DNA of 64,000 nt, taken from positions 1 through 64,000 of the forward strand of contig CAIXBQ010000012.1 in assembly GCA_903917705.1 (NCBI GenBank), given 5' to 3'. Below the pieces are notes generated by a model. That model saw only the letters and a list, made by a program, of their open reading frames with translations. It was not told the origin of the DNA and ran no database searches. Shown here piece after piece: positions 26,139 through 35,607 of the stretch; position 1 is the stretch's first letter, and each line of letters begins with the position of its first letter. The position numbers were made by a program, and so were the translations under genes. Origin of the DNA: an uncultured Verrucomicrobia subdivision 3 bacterium (GTDB lineage: Bacteria > Verrucomicrobiota > Verrucomicrobiia > Limisphaerales > UBA11358).

Positions 26139-27623
26139 TTACTCATCGCTGGCATTCTTGTCTTTGGCGGCGGCATCCCGTTTGGGCGTGACGTAAGGCC
26201 CAGTGCCTTCGCCGGCCCACGCGAGATCGGCCTTCATCGCGGGGTGGTCGGCATAGGGGTCTTTGAATTTTTTTGCATAGTCCGTCAAGGCTCGTGCCAG
26301 TTCGCGCATTGGCTCGCGCGACCGGGGTTCGGAGAAAATGTTTTTCATCTCGAACGGGTCCTGTTCCAGATCGAACAAGTCCGGATCATGGTCGGGATAG
26401 ACGACGAACTTGAATCGGGTCGACACAGCCATGAGCCAGTGGCCATAGGCGTTGCGGGAAAACACCACGTTCTTCCAATCCGCCGGCGCTTGGCCGCTGA
26501 GAAATAGCGCGGCGCAGTCACGACCCTCGTCGTGTTCGTCGCGTGGCAGACCGAGCAGACTTAAAATAGTTGGCTTGAAGTCCACGGTGTCGAGCGCGTC
26601 GTGGAGAACGGTTCCGGGGCTGATTTTCCCCGGATAATCGATGATGAACGGAATGCGCGCGGAGGCCTCGTAGGGATAGCCTTTATTGATGAGGCTGTGT
26701 TCGCCGGCCATCTCGCCGTGGTCGGACGTGAAAATGACGATGGTGTTGTCCAGCACGCCGGCGGTTTTCAGCGCGTCGAGGATTTTGCCGACGTTGTCGT
26801 CAATGCACTTCACCATGCCGAAGTAGCGGGGCATGTTTTTCATGATCCCCTTGCCATTCGCCGAGCTGGGCAGGTGGAAATTGTAATTTGTGAACATCGT
26901 GTCATAAGGCGGCCGCACGGTGTTGGGATCGTGCGGGTCGGGAATGGCGAGCATGAAACAAAAGGGTTCATGCTGATGGGCCTGGATGAACGCCACCGCT
27001 TTGTCGGCCAGAAAATCAGTGGTGTAGGACTTCGCATCCGCCCCGGCGACGGCATAGGTCGGCGCACCTTTCGGGTTGCGGGCCTTGACCGCCGGGCCAT
27101 TGGTGGTGTCTTCGAGCTGCTTCAAATGGCCACGGTTGAACATGTAACGGTTGTCGGTAAAACCCAAATGGCGGGCAGGCGTCCAGCCGGGCCGGGCGGG
27201 GCCATCCACGTGCAGCTTGCCGGCGTAGCCGGTCGCATAGCCGTTGCGGCGGAGGACCTCGGCAAACGTCAACACGTCATCGCGCAGAGCCATGTCGTTG
27301 GCGGGGGCGCCGGTGTTCTGTGGGTAACAACCGGTGAGAAAGGAGGCACGCGACGGCGTGCATACCGGCGAGGCGGCATAGAACCGATCGCAGATTACGC
27401 CGCGCCGAGCCAGCGAATCAACGTGCGGCGTCTCAACCGCAATGCCGTCGCCCCAGACGAACGCCTCCTCCTTTGACAGCAGTGCCCGGTAACAGCCGAG
27501 GGTGCGGAAGTTTTGCTCGTCGGTGTGGATGATGAGCAGGTTGGGTTTGGCCGCCCAGGCTGCACCAGTCACGGCCAGCAACCCCGCACCGACGGCCATC
27601 AACCGCGAAACGTTTGATTGCAT
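26139..27623 (-). CDS. Secreted arylsulfatase-family protein (sulfatase 3)
   Basis: A 494-residue sulfatase with signal peptide (cleavage near AAWAAKP). Metal-binding region is NLLIIHTDEQNFRTLGC; formylglycine motif CTPSRASFLTG has its Cys at 88. The C-terminal half contains IFTSDHGEMAGEHSLINKG and a VVYPDHDPDLFDLEQDPFEM block, as in choline-, iduronate- or heparan-type sulfatases, so it may belong to a different specificity group than sulfatases 1, 2 and 4. The tail is acidic and lysine-rich. Between this start and the stop of the upstream protease-fusion gene (27672) lie 48 bases, AT-rich on the 5' side, which could hold a weak internal promoter. Confidence 0.93.
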   Translation of the reverse strand: MQSNVSRLMAVGAGLLAVTGAAWAAKPNLLIIHTDEQNFRTLGCYRALLSKEEAFVWGDGIAVETPHVDSLARRGVICDRFYAASPVCTPSRASFLTGCYPQNTGAPANDMALRDDVLTFAEVLRRNGYATGYAGKLHVDGPARPGWTPARHLGFTDNRYMFNRGHLKQLEDTTNGPAVKARNPKGAPTYAVAGADAKSYTTDFLADKAVAFIQAHQHEPFCFMLAIPDPHDPNTVRPPYDTMFTNYNFHLPSSANGKGIMKNMPRYFGMVKCIDDNVGKILDALKTAGVLDNTIVIFTSDHGEMAGEHSLINKGYPYEASARIPFIIDYPGKISPGTVLHDALDTVDFKPTILSLLGLPRDEHDEGRDCAALFLSGQAPADWKNVVFSRNAYGHWLMAVSTRFKFVVYPDHDPDLFDLEQDPFEMKNIFSEPRSREPMRELARALTDYAKKFKDPYADHPAMKADLAWAGEGTGPYVTPKRDAAAKDKNASDE

Positions 27624-27671
27624 GTAATCAATTTAATCTAAATTAGAGGCGCCCAATAGAATAATGCGAGT

Positions 27672-30600
27672 TTACTGAATCTTACGCGCGAAGGCCGCGC
27701 CGGAAACGATGCCCCGGAGCGCGCTGACCGGAATGCAGTTCCGGATGGTCATCTGAAAATTTTCCTGCACGCCCTGCTCCTCGTCGTAATAAACCGACTG
27801 CGTGTTGTCCACCACGCCGATGACGGCGCCGGTCTCGTCGCACACCGGCGCGCCGCTGGAACCTTTGGCAAAATCCGCCGTGATGCTCATGAAACGAACC
27901 AACCCCTTGCGGCCTTTCTGCTGGGTCTGACGCGAGACAATGCCGGTGGAGGCCGCAAAGAGATGCTGGCTGGGATTGCTGACGATCACCACGGGAGTTC
28001 CGGCGGGCGCATCCGCCCGGGCGAGCGGGACGGGCGTGTAGCCATCACCACCCACCTGTAACACCACGAGGTCCTCGACCGGGTCGCAGGCCAGAATGTC
28101 TCGCACGGCACAAATGTGTCCGTCCCGGGTGAGCACCGACAGGCCAAGCCCATTGGTGCGGCTGCTGCCGAGCACATGAAAGCTGGTGACGAACGCGCCC
28201 GATTTGGTGATGAAAAAACCGCTCGCAGTGCTCATGCTCACCTTTTCCCCCGTGCTGGCTTGACGGAAGCAAACAACGAGACCAACAGAAGGCTCAAGGC
28301 AGGCAACGACACCGGCGGTGTCCAGCTTGCGGGACGACGGCGCGGGCAGTTTCAAACCGCACGACTTGGCATCCAATCGGTCGCCCCAATTGGCAAGGAT
28401 GCCGGGCTGCTTCAGAAGTTTGCGGCCTTCGATTTCCAGAAACTGCATGGACGCCGCATCATTGATCGGCTCGCCCAGCCGGGGCGGGGCCGGCGGATTC
28501 AGTCCCCGCACCATCACGGCTGAGGTGCGATTAGTGGCTCGAACCGAAGAATCCGGCCGGGGTAAAGTTGACGCCGGCGATTTGGCTTTTCTATATGTTT
28601 CAAGATCGGTCTGGAGTCGTTGCCGGATTGTTTTGTCAGTGTCGGCGGGCGATTCGCTGATTGCCTTGGTCTGAAGTTCAACGGCCATTTCATTGTCACC
28701 TTGAAGCATTTTCACGCGCGCCAGGGTCAAGGTGAAACTATGGCCGGTTGGCCCGCCCTGCGCATACCCGTCCTGCGCAAGTTTGGCCGCGAGGGCGAGG
28801 GCGGGACCTTTCACGTTCGGGACGTGGGCGAGTTTATCCGCGATGGTCAATTGCACAATGAGTTCATGCGGATTGGACGCCATCACGTCATTGGAAAACT
28901 TGACGGCGCCGTCGAAGTCTTGCCGGGCGATGAACAGGTCCAAACGCGAAAGCTGATACATCAGCCGGATGGTCGCCGGTTCGAAGTTTTCCGTCGCCTT
29001 GTCGATCTTGGCCAGCGTGGCCTCGGCCGCTTCCCATTGCGCGGCGGCGAGCTGGCGCGAAAAACCAACCTGCAGTGAACGCAACTGGCCGGCAACGGTG
29101 TTGGCCGACTGCTTTTCCTCACGGGCCGCCGCTTGGGCCGCCTTTTGCAGGTCAAACTTGCCGGCCAGGACATCTTCCACCAGAGCCGGTGTCAAATTCA
29201 TGGGATGCCCAATCCAGACAATCCGGCCCTGCTGGTTCACGATGAAGGCGGAGGGAATTCCATTCTGCCCCGAGGCCGTCATCCAGGTGTCGGCCATCGC
29301 CCCCTTGCCGCCACCGGTCTTGTCATCCAGCGCCACGCGGTAGGACATTTTGTCGCCCATCCGCTTTACAAATGGCCCCGGCAGCGCATCATCCTGCTCC
29401 CAGCAATCCTGCCCGATTATGACCAGATTCTTATCCTTGAATTGCTGATACAGTTCGTTGAGGTGCGGGATCGAGGCCCGGCACGGGCCGCACCAGGTCG
29501 CCCAGAACTCCACGATGTAAACCCGGTTGCTGGCAAACTCCGTGACCGGCTCGCCTTGAATCCATTTGCCGCACGCCAGCTTCGGGGCCGGGTCGCCAAC
29601 CTTGAGCCGGGAGCTGCCCGCGGACTGCGGTTCTGGAGCGGCGGTTGGTGGTGAAACCGTTTCGCCGGCGGCCGGGTCGGCGTCTTTGCTGGCAAACGTC
29701 TTGCCGGTGACGGTGGTGAGCGCCTTTTCGATGGCGGGTGCCAGCGCTTGGCCGCGAATCGTGTCGTCCGCGAGTATGGCACCGGTGTTGCCGTCCACCA
29801 GGATCATGTGCGGAATGGCCCGGATGCCATAGAGTTTAGCCACTTCCGCCTCCCAGAACTTGCCGTCGCAGACCTGCGGCCAGGTCATGTTTTTCCTTTT
29901 GGTGAAGTCGGCGAGCAGCGGCACACCTGCTTCGCGGTCCAGGCTGATGCCGAGGATTTCCAGGCCCTGCTCGTGATATTTTTCGTAAGCCTTCGCCACA
30001 TTGGGAACTTCCGCAATGCACGGGCCGCACCACTGGGCCCAGAAATCCAGCAGCACGACCTTGCCCTTGTAATCGCCGGGAAACTTCACCGTCTTGCCGT
30101 CGGTGCGCCGGGCGGTGAACTCGGGCGCCTTCCGGCCGGGGCTCAGGTTGGGGCCGGCCGACGCCGGCTTCGCAACGGCCACGATTTGTAAGGTGCCATC
30201 GGGAGTCAGATTGGTCATGGCCCACCATTGGTCGTCCACCTCGAACGGCCGGAATACGCTGAAGCTGGTGCCTTTGCCGAGGGACCGGCCGGTGTTCGTT
30301 ACGTCCAGCCAGAGCAAAGGCGTGGTCATGAGACTTCCGCCGAGGTGGAAATCGCCCGCACCGCTCCCATCCTCCAGCACGGCCGGGATGACTTTGCCGC
30401 CAAGCTTGACTTCCCCCGCCATGCCAAAATCGCTGTAATGATACAGCTTGGGCGGCAATGCGCTGCCGCCCCAGGTTTCAGGCCCGTAAAAATTGACCTG
30501 CCCGCGTCTCGGCCCGGAGGCGAAGGGAATCACCACGGTGGCGCGGCCGCTCCACGAAGTACTATCGCCGCCGTCCTGGCCCACATAAATTCCATTGGTC

Positions 30601-30983
30601 CAAGTGCAGGGTGGATCGTCGGTGAAATCACCGTTGGCATTGCCATCCACGAACAGGCGCTGCGTCTGGTTGTCGGCAACATCAAGGATGACGCCGATGG
30701 TGACGGCGGCATTGGACGGACCCATTTCAAATGCTCCGTAAAGCGGTGCGTGCAGGCCAGCCGGTGCCTGCTTGAAACCGGCCGGCACCTGGGCGGAAAG
30801 GCCGATGGCGTGAGGCCGCTGTCCGCTGACAATTTGATGGATGCCTGATTCCTGCCATTTGAAGTGGTAGGTTTCCGGCTCTTGCGCCCAAAGCGGCAAG
30901 CCGAGCACCAAGACGAGTGCGCATAAGCCGGATCCCGCGCGCGAGGTGCTGAAAAACCCGGCCGGTAGTGGATTTGATTTCAT
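27672..30983 (-). CDS. Exported fusion protein: two TlpA-like thioredoxin domains, helical repeats and trypsin-like protease
   Basis: An 1103-residue exported protein (signal peptide to about LWAQEP, residue 34). Parts in order: a beta-rich N-terminal domain with an EF-hand-like loop DGNANGDFTDD (113-123); TlpA-like domain 1 with redox pair C319-x-x-C322 in WCGPC; a Pro/Ala linker; TlpA-like domain 2 with C498-x-x-C501; a helical, TPR-like region (about 620-800); and a C-terminal trypsin-like domain with candidate triad His936 (FVTSFHVLG), Asp971 (EDLVVLQV) and Ser1043 (FAKGSSGAPV). Residues 1-425 resemble the 427-residue protein at 32210 and residues 455-800 resemble the 395-residue protein at 31004, so this is a fusion of both plus a protease. 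Its physiological task is unknown; disulfide exchange linked to envelope proteolysis is inference. Confidence 0.9.
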   Translation of the reverse strand: MKSNPLPAGFFSTSRAGSGLCALVLVLGLPLWAQEPETYHFKWQESGIHQIVSGQRPHAIGLSAQVPAGFKQAPAGLHAPLYGAFEMGPSNAAVTIGVILDVADNQTQRLFVDGNANGDFTDDPPCTWTNGIYVGQDGGDSTSWSGRATVVIPFASGPRRGQVNFYGPETWGGSALPPKLYHYSDFGMAGEVKLGGKVIPAVLEDGSGAGDFHLGGSLMTTPLLWLDVTNTGRSLGKGTSFSVFRPFEVDDQWWAMTNLTPDGTLQIVAVAKPASAGPNLSPGRKAPEFTARRTDGKTVKFPGDYKGKVVLLDFWAQWCGPCIAEVPNVAKAYEKYHEQGLEILGISLDREAGVPLLADFTKRKNMTWPQVCDGKFWEAEVAKLYGIRAIPHMILVDGNTGAILADDTIRGQALAPAIEKALTTVTGKTFASKDADPAAGETVSPPTAAPEPQSAGSSRLKVGDPAPKLACGKWIQGEPVTEFASNRVYIVEFWATWCGPCRASIPHLNELYQQFKDKNLVIIGQDCWEQDDALPGPFVKRMGDKMSYRVALDDKTGGGKGAMADTWMTASGQNGIPSAFIVNQQGRIVWIGHPMNLTPALVEDVLAGKFDLQKAAQAAAREEKQSANTVAGQLRSLQVGFSRQLAAAQWEAAEATLAKIDKATENFEPATIRLMYQLSRLDLFIARQDFDGAVKFSNDVMASNPHELIVQLTIADKLAHVPNVKGPALALAAKLAQDGYAQGGPTGHSFTLTLARVKMLQGDNEMAVELQTKAISESPADTDKTIRQRLQTDLETYRKAKSPASTLPRPDSSVRATNRTSAVMVRGLNPPAPPRLGEPINDAASMQFLEIEGRKLLKQPGILANWGDRLDAKSCGLKLPAPSSRKLDTAGVVACLEPSVGLVVCFRQASTGEKVSMSTASGFFITKSGAFVTSFHVLGSSRTNGLGLSVLTRDGHICAVRDILACDPVEDLVVLQVGGDGYTPVPLARADAPAGTPVVIVSNPSQHLFAASTGIVSRQTQQKGRKGLVRFMSITADFAKGSSGAPVCDETGAVIGVVDNTQSVYYDEEQGVQENFQMTIRNCIPVSALRGIVSGAAFARKIQ

Positions 30984-31003
30984 GTTATGGAAGCCCCTTC
31001 AAT

Positions 31004-32191
31004 TCACTTGGACGCTGACGCTGGCGGCAGCTTGCCCGCTTGGTAAGCCTCAAGCACGGCTTGGTATTGTCGACGGGTGGCTTCGGGCGTTTTGTCCGAT
31101 AACTCGGCCAGCATCTTGGTTTGATATTCCACCGCCTTCGCCTGGTCTCCCTGGATCATCTTCACTCGGGCCAGAAGCGAAAGGAAAATGTTGCCAATCT
31201 GGCCACCGCTCGCATACCCGGTTTGTGCGGCTTTTTCGGCCAGATCCAGCGCCGGCCCTTTCAGCTCCGGAAGGTTGGCAAACTCGGCGGCGATGGTTAG
31301 CTGGACCGAGATATCACGAGGGCTGGATTCCAGCGCGGCGGTGCCGATTTTGACGGCTCCGTCCAAATCCTTCCTGGCCAGCAAGAGGCGCATGCGCATC
31401 AGGCTCGGTCGCGCATTGGTGCCCGGTGACTGGCTGTGCGCCAGACTGTCCAATTTGATCAGCGTGGCCTCGGCTTCGTCCCACTGGGAAGCGGAGAGCT
31501 GGCGGTTGAAGGCAACCTGGAGCGACCGGACTTGGCTGGCCAAAGCCTGATTTGCAACCTGCTTCTCGCGCTCAACCGCCTGAATTTTAGCCGCCTTTTG
31601 CAGGTCGTGCTTACCCGCCAGAATATCTTCAAGCAGACCCGGATCCATTTTCATGGGATGGCCCATCCAGGCGATTTTGCCTTGCCGATCCACGATGAAG
31701 GCGGAAGGAATTCCGTTCTGCCCGGAGGCCGCCATCCAGGTCCCGGCCATCGCACCCCGCCCGCCGCCGGTCTTGTCATCCAGCGCGACACGATAGGTCA
31801 TCTTTTCGCCCATTTTCTTCACGAACGGTTCCGGCAGCGCATCATCCCGCTCCCAGCAATCCTGGCCTATGACGATCACATCCTTGTCCTTGAATTGCTG
31901 ATACAATTCATTGAGATGCGGAATCGACGCCTTGCACGGACCGCACCAGGTCGCCCAGAACTCCACGATGTAAACCTTGTTGGTCGCGAACTCCGTGACC
32001 GGGTCGCCCTGAATCCACCTGCCCATCGCTAGCTTCGGGGCGGGATCGCCGACGCTGAGGAGCGGGCGGGCCGGGTGGTTCGTTTCTGCGGCGGCGGTCG
32101 GATCGGTGACCTGGTCAGCCGCCTTGGCCGAGGTTAAGGCGGCGACCATTGCCAGCAACGTCATGGTGAGTTTGGATGTTTTTGAGTGCAT
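31004..32191 (-). CDS. TlpA-like thioredoxin with C-terminal helical repeats
   Basis: A 395-residue exported protein. Signal peptide ends around TSAKAAD (residue 25). A TlpA-like thioredoxin domain (about 48-200) has the redox pair C83/C86 in FWATWCGPCKASIPHLNELY. The rest is helical and TPR-like. It reads almost line by line like residues 455-800 of the upstream-numbered fusion protein (identical stretches such as HLNELYQQFKDK, VALDDKTGGG and SGQNGIPSAFIV), but lacks the protease part. It should be a periplasmic thiol:disulfide protein; partner unknown. The gap to the fusion gene is 20 bases and to the next gene at 32210 is 18 bases, so all three are in one transcription unit. Confidence 0.9.
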   Translation of the reverse strand: MHSKTSKLTMTLLAMVAALTSAKAADQVTDPTAAAETNHPARPLLSVGDPAPKLAMGRWIQGDPVTEFATNKVYIVEFWATWCGPCKASIPHLNELYQQFKDKDVIVIGQDCWERDDALPEPFVKKMGEKMTYRVALDDKTGGGRGAMAGTWMAASGQNGIPSAFIVDRQGKIAWMGHPMKMDPGLLEDILAGKHDLQKAAKIQAVEREKQVANQALASQVRSLQVAFNRQLSASQWDEAEATLIKLDSLAHSQSPGTNARPSLMRMRLLLARKDLDGAVKIGTAALESSPRDISVQLTIAAEFANLPELKGPALDLAEKAAQTGYASGGQIGNIFLSLLARVKMIQGDQAKAVEYQTKMLAELSDKTPEATRRQYQAVLEAYQAGKLPPASASK

Positions 32192-32209
32192 AGAGCTGTT
32201 GGTATCAGG

Positions 32210-33493
32210 TTATTTCTTTTTTCCAGCCAGCGCCTTTTCGATGGCGGGCGCGAGGGTTTCGCCGCGAATTTTGTCAGCGAGGATCAAGCCCGTGTCGCCG
32301 TCCACCAGCACCATGTGCGGGATGGATTGGATACCGTAGAGTTTGGCCACTGCTGCGTCCCAGAATTTGCCGTCGTAAACCTGCGGCCAGGGCATGCTCT
32401 TTTTTTTGGTGAAATCGCCCAGCTTCGTTTCCCATTCCGCTTTGTCGAGGCTCACACCCAGCACTTCCAGTCCGCGGTCGTGGAAGGTCCCGTAGTTCCT
32501 GACCACGTTGGGCAATTCGGCCACGCACGGACCGCACCAGGTCGCCCAGAAATCCAATAGCACCACCTTGCCGGCATAGTCACCGGGAAACTTCACCGTC
32601 TTTCCGCCAAGCAATTTGCCGGTGAACGCCGGCGCTTTTTGGCCCGGACTCAAATCCACCGCTGGCGCGGCGGCCTTTGGCACCGGCTGGCTGGACGCCA
32701 CGATCTGAAAGTCGCCGCCCAGGGTGAGATTGGTGACACACCACCATTTGCCGTTCACTTCAAACGGCCGCTGGGCCGGGGCGGTGTAGCCCAGCCGGTG
32801 GGTTCGTGGATTCGTGATACCCAGCCACAAACTGGGGTTCGCCATCGGATCCTGATCCAGCCGGAAATGGCCCAGATTGCCTGAATCCTCCAAAATCGCC
32901 GGGATGATCTGCCCGTCGATTTTCACATCGCCCGCCAATCCGTAGTCGGTATAAAACATGAGTGCCGGGGGGGCGGGTTTGTGCCCGCCCGTTTGGCCGA
33001 TATAGAATTTCAATTTCCCGGGGCGCAGACCACCGGCAAAAGGGATGCTCACCATGGCGTCGGCTTTAAACTCAACCTTTTCAGCCCCATCGCGGGTGAT
33101 ATAGGTCTTGTTCGTGCAGACGCACGGCGGATCGTCGGTGAAATCGCCGTTGGCGTTGCTGTCCACGAATAGACGGGTGAGCTGACCGTCCGGCGCATCG
33201 GCAATGATGAGGAATGTGGCCGGGGCATTCGGCGGGCCAAGCTTGATGGCGCCATAGAGGGGGGCGCGCAAACCTTCCGGGGCGCGCTTCAGTCCTTCCG
33301 GCGCCCCGGAATGAATCATCACGGCGGCAGGCCGTTCGCTGGTATCCTGCTCGTGAACGCCGGAGGATTGCCACGCGAGGTGGATCGTGTCCTGGGCCCA
33401 GAGCGGCAAACCGAGGAGCAGGGTGAGAGCGATCAAGCCGGCACCCGCGAGGACAGAGTTAGCGGCAGGCATTGAAGTTTGATTGGATTTCAT
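32210..33493 (-). CDS. TlpA-like thioredoxin with N-terminal beta domain
   Basis: A 427-residue exported protein, signal peptide to about LWAQDT (residue 34). The N-terminal part contains the same EF-hand-like loop as the fusion protein (DSNANGDFTDDPP, from 111). A TlpA-like domain starts near 283 (SPGQKAPAF) and holds C320/C323 in FWATWCGPCVAELPN, with the cis-Pro region SIPHMVLVDGDTG. It is closely related over its full length to residues 1-425 of the fusion protein at 27672. Probable periplasmic thiol:disulfide reductase or oxidase; role in the glycan locus unknown. It starts 18 bases after the GH20 stop. Confidence 0.9.
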   Translation of the reverse strand: MKSNQTSMPAANSVLAGAGLIALTLLLGLPLWAQDTIHLAWQSSGVHEQDTSERPAAVMIHSGAPEGLKRAPEGLRAPLYGAIKLGPPNAPATFLIIADAPDGQLTRLFVDSNANGDFTDDPPCVCTNKTYITRDGAEKVEFKADAMVSIPFAGGLRPGKLKFYIGQTGGHKPAPPALMFYTDYGLAGDVKIDGQIIPAILEDSGNLGHFRLDQDPMANPSLWLGITNPRTHRLGYTAPAQRPFEVNGKWWCVTNLTLGGDFQIVASSQPVPKAAAPAVDLSPGQKAPAFTGKLLGGKTVKFPGDYAGKVVLLDFWATWCGPCVAELPNVVRNYGTFHDRGLEVLGVSLDKAEWETKLGDFTKKKSMPWPQVYDGKFWDAAVAKLYGIQSIPHMVLVDGDTGLILADKIRGETLAPAIEKALAGKKK

Positions 33494-33511
33494 AGAATTA
33501 CAGCAGTTGAA

Positions 33512-35512
33512 TTATTGGCCGGTGCTTTTGCCCACCGGTAAGGACTCACGGCTTAATCTGGCCGTCGAAGGGGCGAGCAAGACTTTCCCCCAGGTGTTGG
33601 TTCCCCCGGCCGGCTCCAGACTCAATCGCAGGCGATAGCCACCGCCCGACGGCTTGTCCGGCAGCCGGAGGATATAGATCTCATTGGTGGGACGGGTTCC
33701 GGTAAAACCCTCATGCCGGTCGCCGGCCACCACCTGGCGGTCTTGCAGCAGCTCGGCCGCGTGCAAATAAACCCCGTGGCTGCCCCGGGCATAAACCGGC
33801 ATTGCCAGCAATTCGCCGGCGGCCGCCAGTTGCGGCGGCACATCGAATTCCAGATTGGTCGCGCCGGCGGCGAAACTGCCCGGATCCCATTCGCCGACCT
33901 TGTCCGCCAGGTCGGATGGATGGTAATGAATCCCGAGCCGGGCCAGCCGGGGGAGCTGGGCCCGCGCCCGGCGCAGATAATCAGGCCACTCGCCGCGATT
34001 GTCCGGCGACCAGCCGCGTTCGGCAATCGCCAGCAGGCGCGGGTATAATTGCCGGTCCACCCGCTCCGGCTCGCGATCGATGTGGGACCAGAAATTCGCC
34101 TGCAAACCCAGCACATGCCGCGCCGCCCCGGGCGGAATGCCGGCCACCGGATCAAAGGAAAAAACGCGGGCGGAATCGGTCGTTGACTGGGCATAGTCGA
34201 AGTAACAATAACCCGTGGGGCTCATCACGACCTCGTGCCCCGCCCGGGCGGCGGCGGTTCCGCCCTTCACCCCGCGCCAGCTCATGACCGTCGCGTTCGG
34301 CGCCAGGCCCCCCTGCAGTATCTCATCCCAGCCGATGAGTCGTTTGCCGTGTTTTTCCACCAGTTTTTCCACGCGCCGGATGAAGTAGGATTGCAATTCC
34401 TCCTCGTCCTTCAGCCCCTCCGCTTTCATCCTGGCCTGACATTTGGCGCAGGCGTGCCAGGCCGTCTTCGGCACCTCATCCCCGCCGATATGGATATACG
34501 ACCCGGGAAATATGTCCGCGACCTCGGCCAGGACCTGGTCGATGAATTCAAAGGTGGCGTCGTTGCCGGCGCAGAACACATTGACGTTGACGCTGGGGCC
34601 CTTGAAAAAGGGAAATATTTCAAACGGTCCGCCTGTGCAGGAAAGCTCCGGATAACCCGCCAGCGCGTCCAGACTGTGGCCGGGCATCTCGATCTCCGGG
34701 ACGATGGTGATATGGCGGGCGGCGGCGTAGTTGACGAGCTCCCGCATCTGCGCCTGCGTGTAGAAACCCTGATGCGACGGCGGTTCGCCGTATCGGGCGG
34801 GAAAGAACGCGCCTTTGCGGGTCAGTTCCGGAAACGCCTTGATTTCCAGCCGCCAGCCCTGATCGTCGGTCAAATGCAGGTGCAGGACATTCAATTTGTA
34901 AACGGCCATCCGGTCGATCGTCTGGTGGAGATACGCCACCGACTGGAAAGTGCGGCTGCAATCAAGCATCAGCCCGCGCCATTGGAAGCGCGGCTGGTCG
35001 GTGATGTTCACGCCGGGAATTTGCCATTTCACACCGGGAAAAACCTTGGAAGAAAAGCTTTCGGGAGGCAGCAATTGCAGCAGGGTCTGGCCGCCATAAA
35101 ACACGCCGGCGGCTGCACCGGCGCGAATGGTGATTCGCTCCGGCGTCACCACCAATGTGTATCCCTCCGGAGAAACATTGGTGTCCTGCTCTTTCACCAA
35201 GCGGATGATCCCCGCCGGGGCTTTGCCGGAGCTGCCGGTGGCCAAAGTCAGTCCGGTGGCCCGCGCCAGCTGTTCTTTAAGCAGCCCCGCTTCCGGCGCA
35301 AACGCGCTGTCCGCCTCGATGCGACAGCCCGGCGTAAGCAGGAAGGAGCCGGAGGTCACCTGCTGCCGGACCGGTTGCGGCACCACGGACAGTTCCCCGG
35401 CAGAAAGGAACTCCGGACTGAAGAGGCAGACCACGGCCGCCAATATCACCCAACCGGATCCCAGGTTGGTCGGGGTTGCCGGAGCATGCTTTTCTAGCCG
35501 GATATTATTCAT
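33512..35512 (-). CDS. Beta-N-acetylhexosaminidase, GH20 family
   Basis: A 666-residue exported glycosidase. A membrane/signal segment lies at about 20-38. A GH20b-like N-terminal domain (about 40-165) precedes the catalytic (beta/alpha)8 barrel, which has RGLMLDCSRTFQ, HLHLTDDQGWRLEIK and the catalytic Asp345-Glu346 pair in HIGGDEVPKTAW. It should release terminal beta-linked GlcNAc or GalNAc using the substrate N-acetyl group. The ATG at 35512 is preceded by AGGAG about ten bases upstream and is preferred to one 60 bases earlier. It is the first gene downstream of sulfatase 4 (95-base gap). It indicates that the target glycan contains N-acetylhexosamine. Confidence 0.95.
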   Translation of the reverse strand: MNNIRLEKHAPATPTNLGSGWVILAAVVCLFSPEFLSAGELSVVPQPVRQQVTSGSFLLTPGCRIEADSAFAPEAGLLKEQLARATGLTLATGSSGKAPAGIIRLVKEQDTNVSPEGYTLVVTPERITIRAGAAAGVFYGGQTLLQLLPPESFSSKVFPGVKWQIPGVNITDQPRFQWRGLMLDCSRTFQSVAYLHQTIDRMAVYKLNVLHLHLTDDQGWRLEIKAFPELTRKGAFFPARYGEPPSHQGFYTQAQMRELVNYAAARHITIVPEIEMPGHSLDALAGYPELSCTGGPFEIFPFFKGPSVNVNVFCAGNDATFEFIDQVLAEVADIFPGSYIHIGGDEVPKTAWHACAKCQARMKAEGLKDEEELQSYFIRRVEKLVEKHGKRLIGWDEILQGGLAPNATVMSWRGVKGGTAAARAGHEVVMSPTGYCYFDYAQSTTDSARVFSFDPVAGIPPGAARHVLGLQANFWSHIDREPERVDRQLYPRLLAIAERGWSPDNRGEWPDYLRRARAQLPRLARLGIHYHPSDLADKVGEWDPGSFAAGATNLEFDVPPQLAAAGELLAMPVYARGSHGVYLHAAELLQDRQVVAGDRHEGFTGTRPTNEIYILRLPDKPSGGGYRLRLSLEPAGGTNTWGKVLLAPSTARLSRESLPVGKSTGQ

Positions 35513-35607
35513 CGGAAAATCTCCTGCCCGGATCATTTCCAGCGTCGGCAACATGGTGGTGGGTTCGGTCATCTTGGAATTTGATAATGCTCATCGGCGC
35601 CTGTCCA

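Noticed and set aside
34235..35497. 420-codon plus-strand open frame over the GH20 gene
   Set aside because: Antisense of the GH20 catalytic domain with no recognisable motif.
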